A stretch of DNA of 64,000 bases from Diadema setosum (taxonomy: Eukaryota > Echinodermata > Echinoidea > Diadematoida > Diadematidae), in NCBI RefSeq assembly GCF_964275005.1, contig NC_092690.1, forward strand, positions 9,484,010 through 9,548,009. The letters run 5' to 3'. Shown here in pieces: positions 33,351-64,000 of this stretch (position 1 is the first letter of the stretch; every line of letters begins with the position of its first letter). A model generated the notes under the pieces. The model had not been told where the DNA came from. It saw nothing but the letters and a program-made list of their open reading frames with translations, and made no database searches. The position numbers and the translations under genes were made by a program.

Positions 33351-34997
33351 CAGGGGAATCCCGTCATAACATGATCAGATACAATGAGAATCCACTTATA
33401 ACGAGATAAATCGTCGGGTACCAAATAAATTTGCGTGTTAGCCTATGGAGATTTGGAGTTCCAGTTATTGCGAGATAATTTTCAGGCTTAAAAACAGAAA
33501 AACAAAAATGAATTTGTGCGGATATAACAACGACTTTTTTTTTTTTTTTTTTGAAACCGAACTAAACAACATGCAAAATCATGCACTATTTTAAAACCAG
33601 AATAGGTAAATTCTCTGTGCATTGTCTGAATTATTGTTGCGTGCAAGCAGAGACTAACATCTGCCAGTGACAAAACGCAGTCAAAGCGACGCGCCGCAAG
33701 TTCATAAAGTCTCTTTCCGAGGGCTGATGTGGAACAGCATGGGAATATTTAGAAGCTATATAGCCTTTGCTATTTATGCACAAATGTTATCACAAAAACT
33801 ACAATTCGAATTAGCGTTCTTTACTGGCTTAAACAAGAAGAAGTGGTGTACATATATCCTATGTATCTGGAATGTCAAGTTAACCTTTCCAAAGATATGT
33901 AACGGGAGTATCTAACTGAGCAGCGAACGCAGGGAATTGTAAGTTTTGGGAGAAATTTTGAACATGTTCAAAATTTCTTTGCGATAAGAAAATCCGGTTG
34001 CAACAATGAAAACTGTTTTCGAGTTTGATTGCAACTGTTACCAAACCCTGACAAAATTTGAAATCTGTTACTGTTTGCTGCTTTCGCAAACATTAGCCGC
34101 TCAGTTAGATACCCATTTATGTAACTTTGATTATGAGAGAACTTGAATTACATGTAGATGTCAAAATTAAGATACGATGGGGTTGTGTGCTAAAATTTGA
34201 ATTAACTCAACTCCAGCTTATCAAAATACAAGTACTATTTCAGTGGATTTGTGATACACAGTTATCGGGTACTGGTTTTTTGTTTTCGTCAACGGCATTC
34301 TCCCGTCAGTCTCGTTGGGTAAAACATTCACGCAAAGCACGCATTCAACCTCGTGCATCGCAACAAGCTGGAAGCACTGGCGCTCTGGCACGCGTTTCGC
34401 TCATCGCACTGTACAGTAATAGCGAGAGAATAAATAGGATGTTGGGCACGGTTTCCCTGGAGAAAATAAAAAATGAGAGTATAAATTGTGGTGTAAACTT
34501 TCACTATAATACACATAGTTTATATCAATAACTTGTCATAGAATGAAAGATAAATTCGGATTTTAGTCACAGCTTTCATCCACGCGAGTTACGCTAAATG
34601 CAGCGTTGATAGCACGATGACCTTACCTTTAGTTGCATAACTTTTGCTTCATCTCTCTCTTCTCAGATGTGCAGATTGATTAGCATGCCAATAACAAAAG
34701 GCAGGCCCCCATCTATGACATGATTAGTCAAATCTGAAACATTAGATAACAAGCGTCGAAAAAAAAACTAATTATAATTATCGCGAGAATGCTCTCGCAT
34801 TTTCCAGTCACATTTCTTGTTTTTCTGTTCATCAATATGACCTCGTCAGATTATTTAATGTAACCCAATTTTAACAGAGCATGTTTATGTAAAGTGTACT
34901 CTCCTCAAGTGCTCGGATACAACAAGAATCTTTATATATATAAACGAGAAAAATCACCTGGAGCCAACGATCTCATTATAACGGGATTCCCCTGTAT
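33348..34997. mobile_element. 1.65-kb element with ATACAGGGGAATCCCGT ends
   Basis: The left end ATACAGGGGAATCCCGTCAT (33348) and the right end ATAACGGGATTCCCCTGTAT (to 34997) are inverted repeats of about 20 bp. CGTTATAAC-type words just inside resemble the pogo-like MITEs elsewhere in the window. No credible transposase frame is present. A smaller element is nested at 33908-34112. Confidence 0.65.
33908..34112. mobile_element. 205-bp TIR element nested in the 1.65-kb element
   Basis: GTATCTAACTGAGCAGCGAA at the left matches the complement of GCCGCTCAGTTAGATAC at the right: 17 bp with one mismatch. Its position inside the larger element makes it the later insertion. Confidence 0.65.
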
Positions 34998-35247
34998 ATG
35001 CATAGAATGCCAGTGGCAATTCACGAAAATTTCATGCAGCGAAAAAGCCATCTGCCCCAATTCACGAAAATTTCATGCTGTGAATATATCATGTTTGACA
35101 GTATACTTGGATGGTAATGCCAACGGGTCTCGCTCACTAAGTTGATTTTTTTTCTTCACTGCCCTGGCAGACTAGGAAATTGCCAAAGATTTGATAATAA
35201 TTTTGATAATTACGATGAAAAAAAAGTTGTGTTTGCATGTACAGTGA

Positions 35248-35325
35248 ATAAATGTAAATGTAAATGTAAATGTAAATGTAAATGTAAATGTAAATGTAAA
35301 TGTAAATGTAAATGTAAATCTTGTA
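35248..35325 (+). repeat. (TGTAAA)n hexanucleotide microsatellite
   Basis: About twelve uninterrupted AAATGT units. It is not a telomeric repeat. Confidence 0.95.
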
Positions 35326-35333
35326 CATGTTAA

Positions 35334-36259
35334 TATAAAGCTTTATTTATTAATTTGAACTTGAGAAGTATTTTGTTTTATAAAAAGGTTTTCAAACACA
35401 AAGGAAATGGTGTTTGAAGGAGTAGATGATGTCAGATCACAAAGCACTATTACAGTAATTCTGTTTTTTTTCTACACTTAAATATGCTGTGGAGCAAAGA
35501 TTATGCCATTTCTCGCTTTAAGTTCCTGTAGTTTTTTGCATTATTTTAAGAGAAAATGGCCGTATTTGTTCCTGATAGTATACTACATGATTTCATTTGT
35601 GCTCAGGAAAATAATTTGTTACTAGGCAGTATAGCTGAAGCACTTTTCTTGCCCTAGCCTTACTTACATTCTTATTATTTTTGTTAAAAAAAAAATAAAT
35701 TGAAATTGTTCTTGTTTGTAAGTCAATCTATCTATGTATGTGTGTGCTGCTCAATCAGTGGAAAGAATACTTGAGTTTTATAAGCAAACTCAAGCAGTTA
35801 ACACAAAGGAAATCTTGATGATGTACCGATGCTGGAAACATGCAAAATTTGGATATTGTCAGGAGTCATTCAATGTACTTTTGGTTCATTTCAGTCAAAG
35901 TTAAGCACCTTTCTAATTCAAAGCAGTTCCTACAATGGCTAGAAACACCATCACCAACTGTAATACAATGTATTTTTTATTGCCAGTGTGTACTGCCAGT
36001 GTTGAGTTTTGCATTTTAGCAGAGTTATTTTCACTCACTCAAAAGAGAGAGTAAAAAAAAAAAAAGAACCAAAACAATAAAAAAGAGAGAAATGTTGCCG
36101 TGTTGAAAAAGAACTTTGGAACATGTTGCTCCAAAGAGTATATACTCACTTGTATTCAAATAAATGCTTTGCAAATGTCGAAGAACAAACTGCAGTGACT
36201 GTTTAGCTTTTGTCTGTCTTTGTGTGTTTTAGGGAAAAAAATGCTGTTAAAAATCTGTA
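35334..36259. other. Intergenic sequence, no gene seen
   Basis: AT-rich, with poly-A runs near 35685 and 36055. No exon or repeat family recognised. Confidence 0.4.
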
Positions 36260-36444
36260 CAGTGGACTCCCATTGTAACAAAGTCATCGGGACCGGCAGT
36301 TTTCTTTTGTGATATCGAAATTTCGTTATAAGCGAACAAATAAACAGTAAAATACATAGAGCTGATAATGTTGCGGCCTGAATTTTTACTTTGTTGTAAC
36401 TGGAATTTCGTTTTAACCATGTTCGTTATAATGGGAGTGCACTG
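36260..36444. mobile_element. 185-bp pogo/Tigger-like MITE copy b
   Basis: Flanked by TA, it starts CAGTGGACTCCCATTGTAAC and ends CGTTATAATGGGAGTGCACTG. The body ATAAACAGTAAAATACATAG and GTTGCGGCCTGAATTTTTAC is shared almost word for word with the copy at 50040-50225. TA target and CAGTG ends point to the pogo branch of Tc1/mariner. Confidence 0.75.
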
Positions 36445-36647
36445 TATTAGATCAAAATTGTTTGTGTCTGTCACAGGTACCATTTTCAAGTAAGTTTTAA
36501 TCCTTCAGCTAGATAATATATGGTGTGAGAGATGGGGAAATATTGCACATATATATCTGCCTCTCTTTCTCTCTCACTGTCTGTACACACAAATGCACAT
36601 ACATACATTAATATATGTATGTGTGTGTGTATATATATTGTATATAT

Positions 36648-36894
36648 GAATAGTTTGTTCGCAAAAACCGATAAGTCCATTTTTGAAGATTTTGAAGTAC
36701 GGTCTCTGTCATAAAGTACAAAATAATACCTTTGAAATGATATATAGGTCACTACATATAAAGGTACATTTTTGAAGTTATGGTCAAAAGAAGCAAAAAA
36801 TTTCTTATTATTCTCTTTATTTTTCTTGACCTTTAATCACAAATATCTCCATTTGGCAAATATGGACTTATCGGTTTTTGCGAACAAACTCTTC
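36648..36894. mobile_element. 247-bp MITE with 33-bp TIRs inside an (AT)n tract, copy 1
   Basis: The ends GAATAGTTTGTTCGCAAAAA and TTTTTGCGAACAAACTCTTC are inverted repeats that continue through CCGATAAGTCCAT. A near-identical copy is at 45465-45710. Both are surrounded by microsatellite. Non-coding. Confidence 0.85.
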
Positions 36895-36899
36895 ATATG

Positions 36900-36960
<61 letters not shown>

Positions 36961-36995
36961 TTGTATATATATACACACACACACACACATACTTA
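36895..36995 (+). repeat. (AT)n and (CA)n microsatellite
   Basis: A long run of AT dinucleotides to about 36957, then a short interruption and a (CA)n run to about 36989. More TA/TG repeat lies on the other side of the MITE at 36600-36647. Confidence 0.95.
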
Positions 36996-39647
36996 TACTA
37001 CATGTAGTAAAGTGTGTGTGTTAATGACTTTGTCCATTCAAGTACATGTATTCTGATACACAGTCTTTGTCGACATGGTTGACTGGACATGGTGGACATC
37101 AGAATCTCACAAATTGACATCAGGTATTAGTCATTCCAGAACATTCCACGCACATGCTGCACTTTGAACATTTCAGGATATACAGTGTAACAGATGGGGT
37201 TCACAACGGTAGTTGAGGTCTCCTAGTCCATGGTTTATGTACATTTCAACAGGCTTGATGTGCATCAGATGTTGCACACATCAACAAATCTCCAATACTG
37301 AACAAACGCTGATGCGCCATGTGCAAGTTACGCCTATTTCGTGCTTGTTTTACTCCATTTGAACCATGGATTTGAGACAAACTTCTACTGCAAATTTGCC
37401 TTTCTCTTTCGCTATTTTGTCCATCAATTTTCTAATGTTAAAATCCACCATGCAGCACACCTGAACTGTAAAATCATTTACGAAAGAAACGCACAGACCA
37501 CAGTGAATGTATGTATACCAACATTATTTGCTCTTTATTTGTGATAGGCAGTGAGTCGATTTTCACTCCAAAACAAATCATGACACAAATGAACAAATCT
37601 CATCGTCGATAAACATTGTATTTATGACAAAATACCCTCCCCTTTTGATGTTAAATCTCTGAGTCCGAGCCTCTCTAAAGTCAATAGTACATTCCACTAT
37701 ATGTCAAAAGACAGATAACCTAAATGATTGTAAATAATTGCCCCTTGATAGATTTTTACATTACATGAAAAAAAAAAAGTTATCATCATACAATATTCCG
37801 TCAAAATGCAGCTTGTTCTTATACACTCAAATTCAAGTCTTGCATGAGTGCACATAAAAAAAAAAAAAACCAACATTACAGTCAATAGTACACTTGCCAG
37901 AGTCACCGACTTATCAAAACTAATTTGGCACAATTTAACCCCCTTGGACCCATGACTTTCACTGACCACTGGCATCGTGTGTTATGAAGTTGCCTTGTGG
38001 CACTGAAACAGGTTATCACCTTGCAGTGATAAAAAGGGGGGGGGGGGGATCACAGAAAGCGCAATGAACCCTATGCAAGCATTGCATTATGGGAAGGACC
38101 CAAGATATTGGGGAAGGAGTACATACAGAGTACCAGCATAAAACCCCATTACAACATGCATAAATGTAGCACGCACTTGATGGAACAAGCTCCCTGTTCA
38201 GGTACATGTATATGATTTCCTTTGAACAGGGGGTAAAAACATTCATTTGAAACAGAGAAAGTCCATTCCTGAACAGACAGAAAAAGGAGGAAACAAACTC
38301 CAACATTTAATTTCTAATTAATCGAGCACCTTGTTCCTTTATGTTTTTGTATATTTAGAAAAACAAAAACTAACCAAACCTAAAATAGTTTATAAAATGC
38401 AGTATGAACCTTTTAAACACAAGACAAATGCTATACATAGCAGTATATGAAACCAAAATGAATACACACATACCAATACAGATATAAACATAATAATACA
38501 TGTATTTTATAAATACAGACATTAAATCATTAAATACAGGATACAAAGTTAATTTCGTCCCACAATAAGGAAAAGGTCATGCCACTTATATATGACACGA
38601 TGATATAAATAACGATCCCACATACATTGCATAAGAAAGCAGTTAGGCAAGTTCTCACACATGTACAATGTATCTCTCTGTAATCCAGAGTTTTACATTG
38701 GTCACAGACAAGTTCACACGAATCATTCGGAACTCCTTGCACATATTACGCAGACAGAAACTACCTACTGTGAAAACTGTGATAAGGACCAACTGGATAA
38801 AGGGGCAGAACTGCTTTGCTGTATTTTCTTGCAAAATAATGCATTCACCGCAAAACTGAGATATGACAGCTGTATTGAAGGCATTTTTCTTGTAAGAAAG
38901 CATATTTAATGATTTTGAGGTTTAAGTACAGGATTACATCAGTCCATGTGCAGTGCAAACACTCCGCGTTTATAGTAAATCTCTAAAGCATTGCAGAATA
39001 GCCGCTATTCAAATAAATGTGACTGACAGTCAAAAAGCTAAGCTACAAGATGACAAGATTTCAAGGAATATATGATAGAGGTTTTAATGATTATTTAGCA
39101 TTGCCTTTGATTTTTTATTTATTTATTTTTTTTTTTTAGGAGCATGGTGGCACCTCTTCCTGGCCATCCTCTAAAAGACAGCACTTTTGAATTTTTCATT
39201 CTAATGCTGATAAGACACTGTCGCTATAAACCTGCAGTTATTTGTTTGTGAAAGACGTTGCTGTCACCGAGTGCTGCGCAAATTTGTTTGCATTCCTATA
39301 ATATGACGTGCCGATGCCATCTGCTGGCTGCATTTCCTAACCCCTTGTAAGCCAAGACACTCAATTTGCCACACACGTGCAGTAATCCCTCCAAACTAGA
39401 TCTGGTTGTAGAGTTTAGCATTGTAGAGTTTAGCAAGCCCACACAGGTGTAGCAATGTGCCTCAGTCCAAAGCTAAGCCCATGGTGACACAATAGAGATT
39501 AGGAGGATTAGCTAATCTAGAGTCATTGGTAATTCAATTTGTAGATAATCATTATGTGCCAACTGGCAAACAAAGCAAAGGAACTGTTCACAAAATCACT
39601 GCAGACATTTAACATTCTCACTTGCCTTCTATTTCAATTTGGGAAAC
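36996..39647. other. Intergenic sequence, no gene seen
   Basis: No coding exon recognised. Possibly part of a long 3' untranslated region of the minus-strand PHLDB gene, but no transcript end can be placed. T-rich run with TTTATT (AATAAA on the minus strand) at 39108-39128. Confidence 0.35.
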
Positions 39648-39740
39648 TTAACCCGTTGAGGACGGTTTGATTTTGCTACAACACGCATTTCCCATAGACA
39701 CTTGCCCGAGTATACTCGGTACTCGTCCTCAACGGGTTAA
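39648..39740. mobile_element. 93-bp mini-MITE with TTAA ends
   Basis: TTAACCCGTTGAGGACG and CGTCCTCAACGGGTTAA are perfect 17-bp inverted repeats around a 59-bp core with a second small palindrome (GAGTATACTCGGTACTCG). The TTAA edges suggest a piggyBac-type target, by inference. Confidence 0.75.
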
Positions 39741-42700
39741 ATGGTCCTAGTCACTTTAATCTATTTACACTATTTCTGTAAAAATTGAATTGTACCTACA
39801 CTGCATTGTAATTACTTGTGTGTTCACAAGTAATGTGTGGTCTGGACTTCTTATGACCTATTTTCTTGTATTATCATTCGTATGTGATGGATTTACTTTG
39901 GTGATCAGAGTTATAGGTAAGAGAAAAAAAGGGATAACTACTGATTATTGATATCATTTTCTTTTTGAATGATGGACATTAATGCTCACACAACTACTTT
40001 GGTGCATTTTCTCTTTGGGTTATTTAGTTTTACATAAATGATATTTTTTCAAGTATTTTTTGACAAAAATACTGAACAGCAAAAGCTTGGCAGAAGTCAT
40101 CTAAAAAGAAAAAAAAAAGTACAAATTAAAATTTGAGATTTAAAAAAAAAAGAGAAAAGATTTCAGAGCTGCAGAAACTATTAGAAATCGAAACCACTTT
40201 CTACAGCTTGTATTCATTGTTTCAAAACACAGAGAAATGTGAAGCCATTTCCTGGTTTCTTCCAAACTAGACAAGATGATTTCAGTTTTCAGTGAATAAC
40301 TGACAACCCTGAATAGTAGCCCTTCAAACTTGAAACAATATTCTCCTTTATTAGAGGCACATTCACACTTTTAACACTCATTATGTGACAATACACCATG
40401 TCTGAATGATATGGCATTGTGACTCTGAAACTTCTGTAGGGTTCTTTATGTCTTTTATGTCTTTGTTGCCAATTTGCCCCTCCTCCAGAAAAAGTGGTAA
40501 CTTCATGTTTATCATGTAAAGAAAATCACTTGAACTTGTGGGCAATTTTGAAGATGTGGAACTCAATGTGATCGAAATGTATGAATTTAGCAGATATTGG
40601 ACGTGACAATGAACAGTTAAGAAATTTCAGGTTTCATATTTCACGTTAATGAAATAACATAAAATGATCAATAACAATAACTCCACAGACAAGTCAGCTT
40701 GTCGTTAGTTCATCCAAGAAATGCACACACATGACATTTCCCTGCTCTAAAGAAAGAAAGAAAAGAAAAGAGATACAACAGACGCACAAAAGACACAGTT
40801 ACAATTTGTGTTGATTCCATAACTTGATTTTGTAGAGAAAAGTCACAAATCTTATTCCAGTATATACACATCTCCAACATATTTCCAAGGTTTGCCTACA
40901 AATACAAAAAGAATTAAATCATAGCGGTCCTCGGTTTCTTGGCTTGTGGTACCATGTGAACGACCCGATGATCGATGAGTAATTTTGGAGGGGAAAATTG
41001 TACCCGGTACACCGTTTGTTCTCCCGTACAGAAAAGCAGCACATATCTCAAGGTGGACTTCTGTTCTTTTTGCATATTTCGCACAATTTGATACCTGCCC
41101 TAAGTCAAAGGCCTGAAATTGAGATTTTTTTCCCTATTTTGGCCACTGTTGTTATTTTTGCCATCAGCAAACCACTCAGATGCACTTACGAAGATAAAAG
41201 ACAAAGATATTTGTTGATATTTCCCTTTAAACGGACATGATGCATATCTCTATGAACAATGGGAAATCTGGCCGTTACAGTACAATGTCTGATGTGAGTA
41301 TATAATATTAAAACGTTACTCAACTTTAAAATGATTAAAAAAAGTGTCTGCAAAACATCAAGGAAGTTTATAACTGATTGGGAGCACCATTCTGCAAAAA
41401 TGAAAACAAACAAAATTTAAAAGACAACTTGCACGTGGGGAGAAAATGAATAAAACTGTATAATTCGAATCAATATCAAAGTAATATATAAAGGTTATGT
41501 GATTACTGGGTAGAGCTGTAAAATGGATTTACTTATTAAAATATATCATCGATGATTCAGTAAGTAGACCTTCTCCAATGCCACACGAGTAGAAAGATGT
41601 CTTCAGACGAGTGCAGAAATAAATTACAAATCAATTGTTTTTACATTCACTATACATACAATCTAGCTCAGAATACAGCATCTTTAAGTATTTTGGCTTG
41701 GAATAAACATACACAAATAATGACTATGGGGTACAAATCTACAGCAGTACTAGTTAAGTAAGCAAATAATGATAATATTGTAAAAGCTCAAATGTGGATA
41801 CAAGTGGAATTTATAAATGATTGTGTCTCAGATATTCACTTCTTCAATAACAAAAACATTTTTGGCAGTATTTTGTGAACAAGAACAATTCTGCAAATTC
41901 TTCTCTTTTAACAAGGCACTAAAATCAACTTCACAAAGCCTCAGTTTAGGACAAGAACGGCTTTAATTCTGCACTCCTGATTTTGTAACTACCTTCTTGT
42001 TCTCAACAGAGGCTTGGACACCCAATGGCGTGATTGATGCATGAAGTTCTAAACACATGAACTTTATACACTGATATAGAGTAGGTATGTGGAACAGACA
42101 AACCTTTGATAAGTAGAATAATAAATATTTCTATCAAAGTCATATTGAATGATAGGTTTAATCACACTTGATGATCACTCTGAAACAAACTTTAACAGAT
42201 TTTTGTGTGAGACTCTGTGTGACAGCTTTTACTGTGAGCTTAACCATTGACCTTTGATTTCATCATCCTATGATAATCCAGTTTATCAATATATGACGAA
42301 ACATGTGATCTTAGAATATTTTACTCCGGTTAAGGAACTTTGAGGGATTTATAAGAAATTTTTCCTCCCCCCTTTTTTTTAAAAAGGTGTCTGAACGCAA
42401 TGAGATTCTTCGACTGGTATGCACTATGCATGAATCAGGTATCATCATTATCCAATATAGACCACTCTATCGATGTTGTGCACTATGGACCACCGTTAGG
42501 TGGAGGAGTTGATTGAGAGAGGAGTGGGGGTCAATATACTAGTAGTGCGACAGTCTTGGAGACTGCTGTGGAGAGATATGGATATATTTTCTATGAACTG
42601 GAAATTCCCTCAGTGTTGTGCTTATTAGTGATGTCATAATTCCAAAAATAGTCCCAGAGATGATTTTAAAGGCCTTCTTTGAGCAGCCACAAACCACAGA

Positions 42701-43418
42701 TGAATGTTGCGACACAATTCTTTTGAATGATTGATATCGACTGATACCTCGTTTCACTAGGAAACAGTAACCATGGAAAACGCTTATTACAGCATCAGCT
42801 GGGTCTAATATAGCTCTGCTATCACAGCACATCAAATAGGATACTGATTAACTATTTCCACACACTACACTCTCTCTGTAGATGTACTCAATTTGCATAC
42901 TGCCTCAACTTCTGATTCTGTTTTTGTTTTGCAAAGCATGCCTGCTGCAAAGCATTGTGGGATACTGCCTGTCTGCTTCTGAACTCCAAAGCAAGAATGC
43001 GAGCCTACGCCAGCAGAGCTGCACAGCTTGGAGCGATACTTCAAACTTCCCTGAGTTGTAAGTCTTGAGAAGCAATAGGGTGCCAACAAACTTTGGACGG
43101 TCCGTGCAATACTCTCGTCAGCTCATTGACCTTCATTGACCTTCATTGACCTCTAACACTCTATTCTATCCATCTCACCGAGATGTCGGGGAGGGTCCAA
43201 TATCAAAATCCAGCATTTCCGTCACTGCATTGTCTCAAATTATCTAGCAGAGGAAGCCTCATTGGTACCAATCAGAATGACCTTAAGTCAAGGTCATGAC
43301 CTCACTTGACCTTGTGTGGTGGTTTGAATCACAAGTACAGGTTAGGAAGGGGATCACAGCTAGATATAAGTAGTCTCATATTACAGCAGTTTCGCAGGAG
43401 GATCACTCGGGTTGAGCC
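39741..43418 (-). other. Probable PHLDB 3' untranslated and intergenic sequence
   Basis: Directly downstream of the PHLDB stop codon on the minus strand. A minus-strand AATAAA is at 40347-40352 and would give a ~3.1-kb 3' UTR; this is a guess. Three CATTGACCTT repeats at 43125-43152 are a short tandem run. No other gene seen. Confidence 0.35.
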
Positions 43419-63651
<20,233 letters not shown>

Positions 63652-63691
63652 CTGGAAGGAAAAACAAAATATTACCCCATGATGAAACAAG

Positions 63692-64000
63692 TCTTCTATG
63701 ATATGAAATCATATAGGCCTAGGTATCTCGTTTCATACGACCAGGAGATGAATAAAATCATGTTTCTCTTATAATTGTTTCATATCAGAACTACACAACT
63801 TAGCTTCATTTCTGTAATACATGCAGTTATTGCAAGCTCTCTCCTTTCTCATAAAAACATAGGGGCAAATTTAAGGAAGATAATTTAAGAAGAGCATTTA
63901 ACTCTTTGTGTGCCATGGTGGAAACCCCTGTGTGCCACATTGTTCTGAGACACAAACGTTTTCTGGCTTTGACAAAACATCTGTTTTTCAAATCTATCTT
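63692..64000. other. Intronic sequence of PHLDB at the right edge
   Basis: No exon recognised in the last 300 bases; the upstream PHLDB exons should lie beyond the window. Confidence 0.4.

Noticed and set aside
35248..35325. CRISPR-like or telomeric array
   Set aside because: A pure hexamer TGTAAA microsatellite with no spacers, and the genome is eukaryotic.

Overview
This is a window of a eukaryotic nuclear genome. It is AT-rich, has spliced genes with long introns, and is crowded with short inverted-repeat transposons (MITEs), microsatellites and TACATGTAC-type words. Both recognisable genes are animal genes. Their divergence and the repeat style suggest a marine invertebrate, probably a deuterostome and perhaps an echinoderm. 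That placement is inference. Two host genes can be supported, pointing tail to tail.

Plus strand, about 12.7-31.0 kb: a homologue of SNAPC2 (SNAP45), a subunit of the snRNA-activating protein complex. I assembled seven coding exons with canonical splice sites and matching phases, plus a probable non-coding first exon in a CpG-rich promoter. They encode about 1,964 residues. The first ~250 residues match the family. The 5.35-kb last exon adds a huge extension with internal repeats and seven AT-hooks. The 5.5-kb intron before exon 7 holds an antisense, frameshifted, ~3.8-kb element with ~100-bp inverted ends. Its broken gene encodes what looks like a FEN1/XPG-type nuclease followed by a Cys-rich CXC-like domain.

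Minus strand, 63.65-43.4 kb: the 3' half of an LL5/PHLDB gene (pleckstrin homology-like domain family B). Seven exons encode 495 C-terminal residues: coiled coils, a Ser/Pro-rich linker, more coiled coil and the C-terminal PH domain. The 5' half lies beyond the right edge. A possible internal alternative first exon lies at 53.67 kb.

1-12.7 kb: no gene recognised; several inverted-repeat elements. 31-43.4 kb: between the convergent genes; a LINE fragment, a tRNA-derived SINE, nested TIR elements, microsatellites, and the unresolved 3' UTRs. The PHLDB introns hold two long TAA-repeat arrays, a G-rich minisatellite, a 256-bp tandem repeat and more MITEs. All similarity statements rest on recognition by eye; no search was run.
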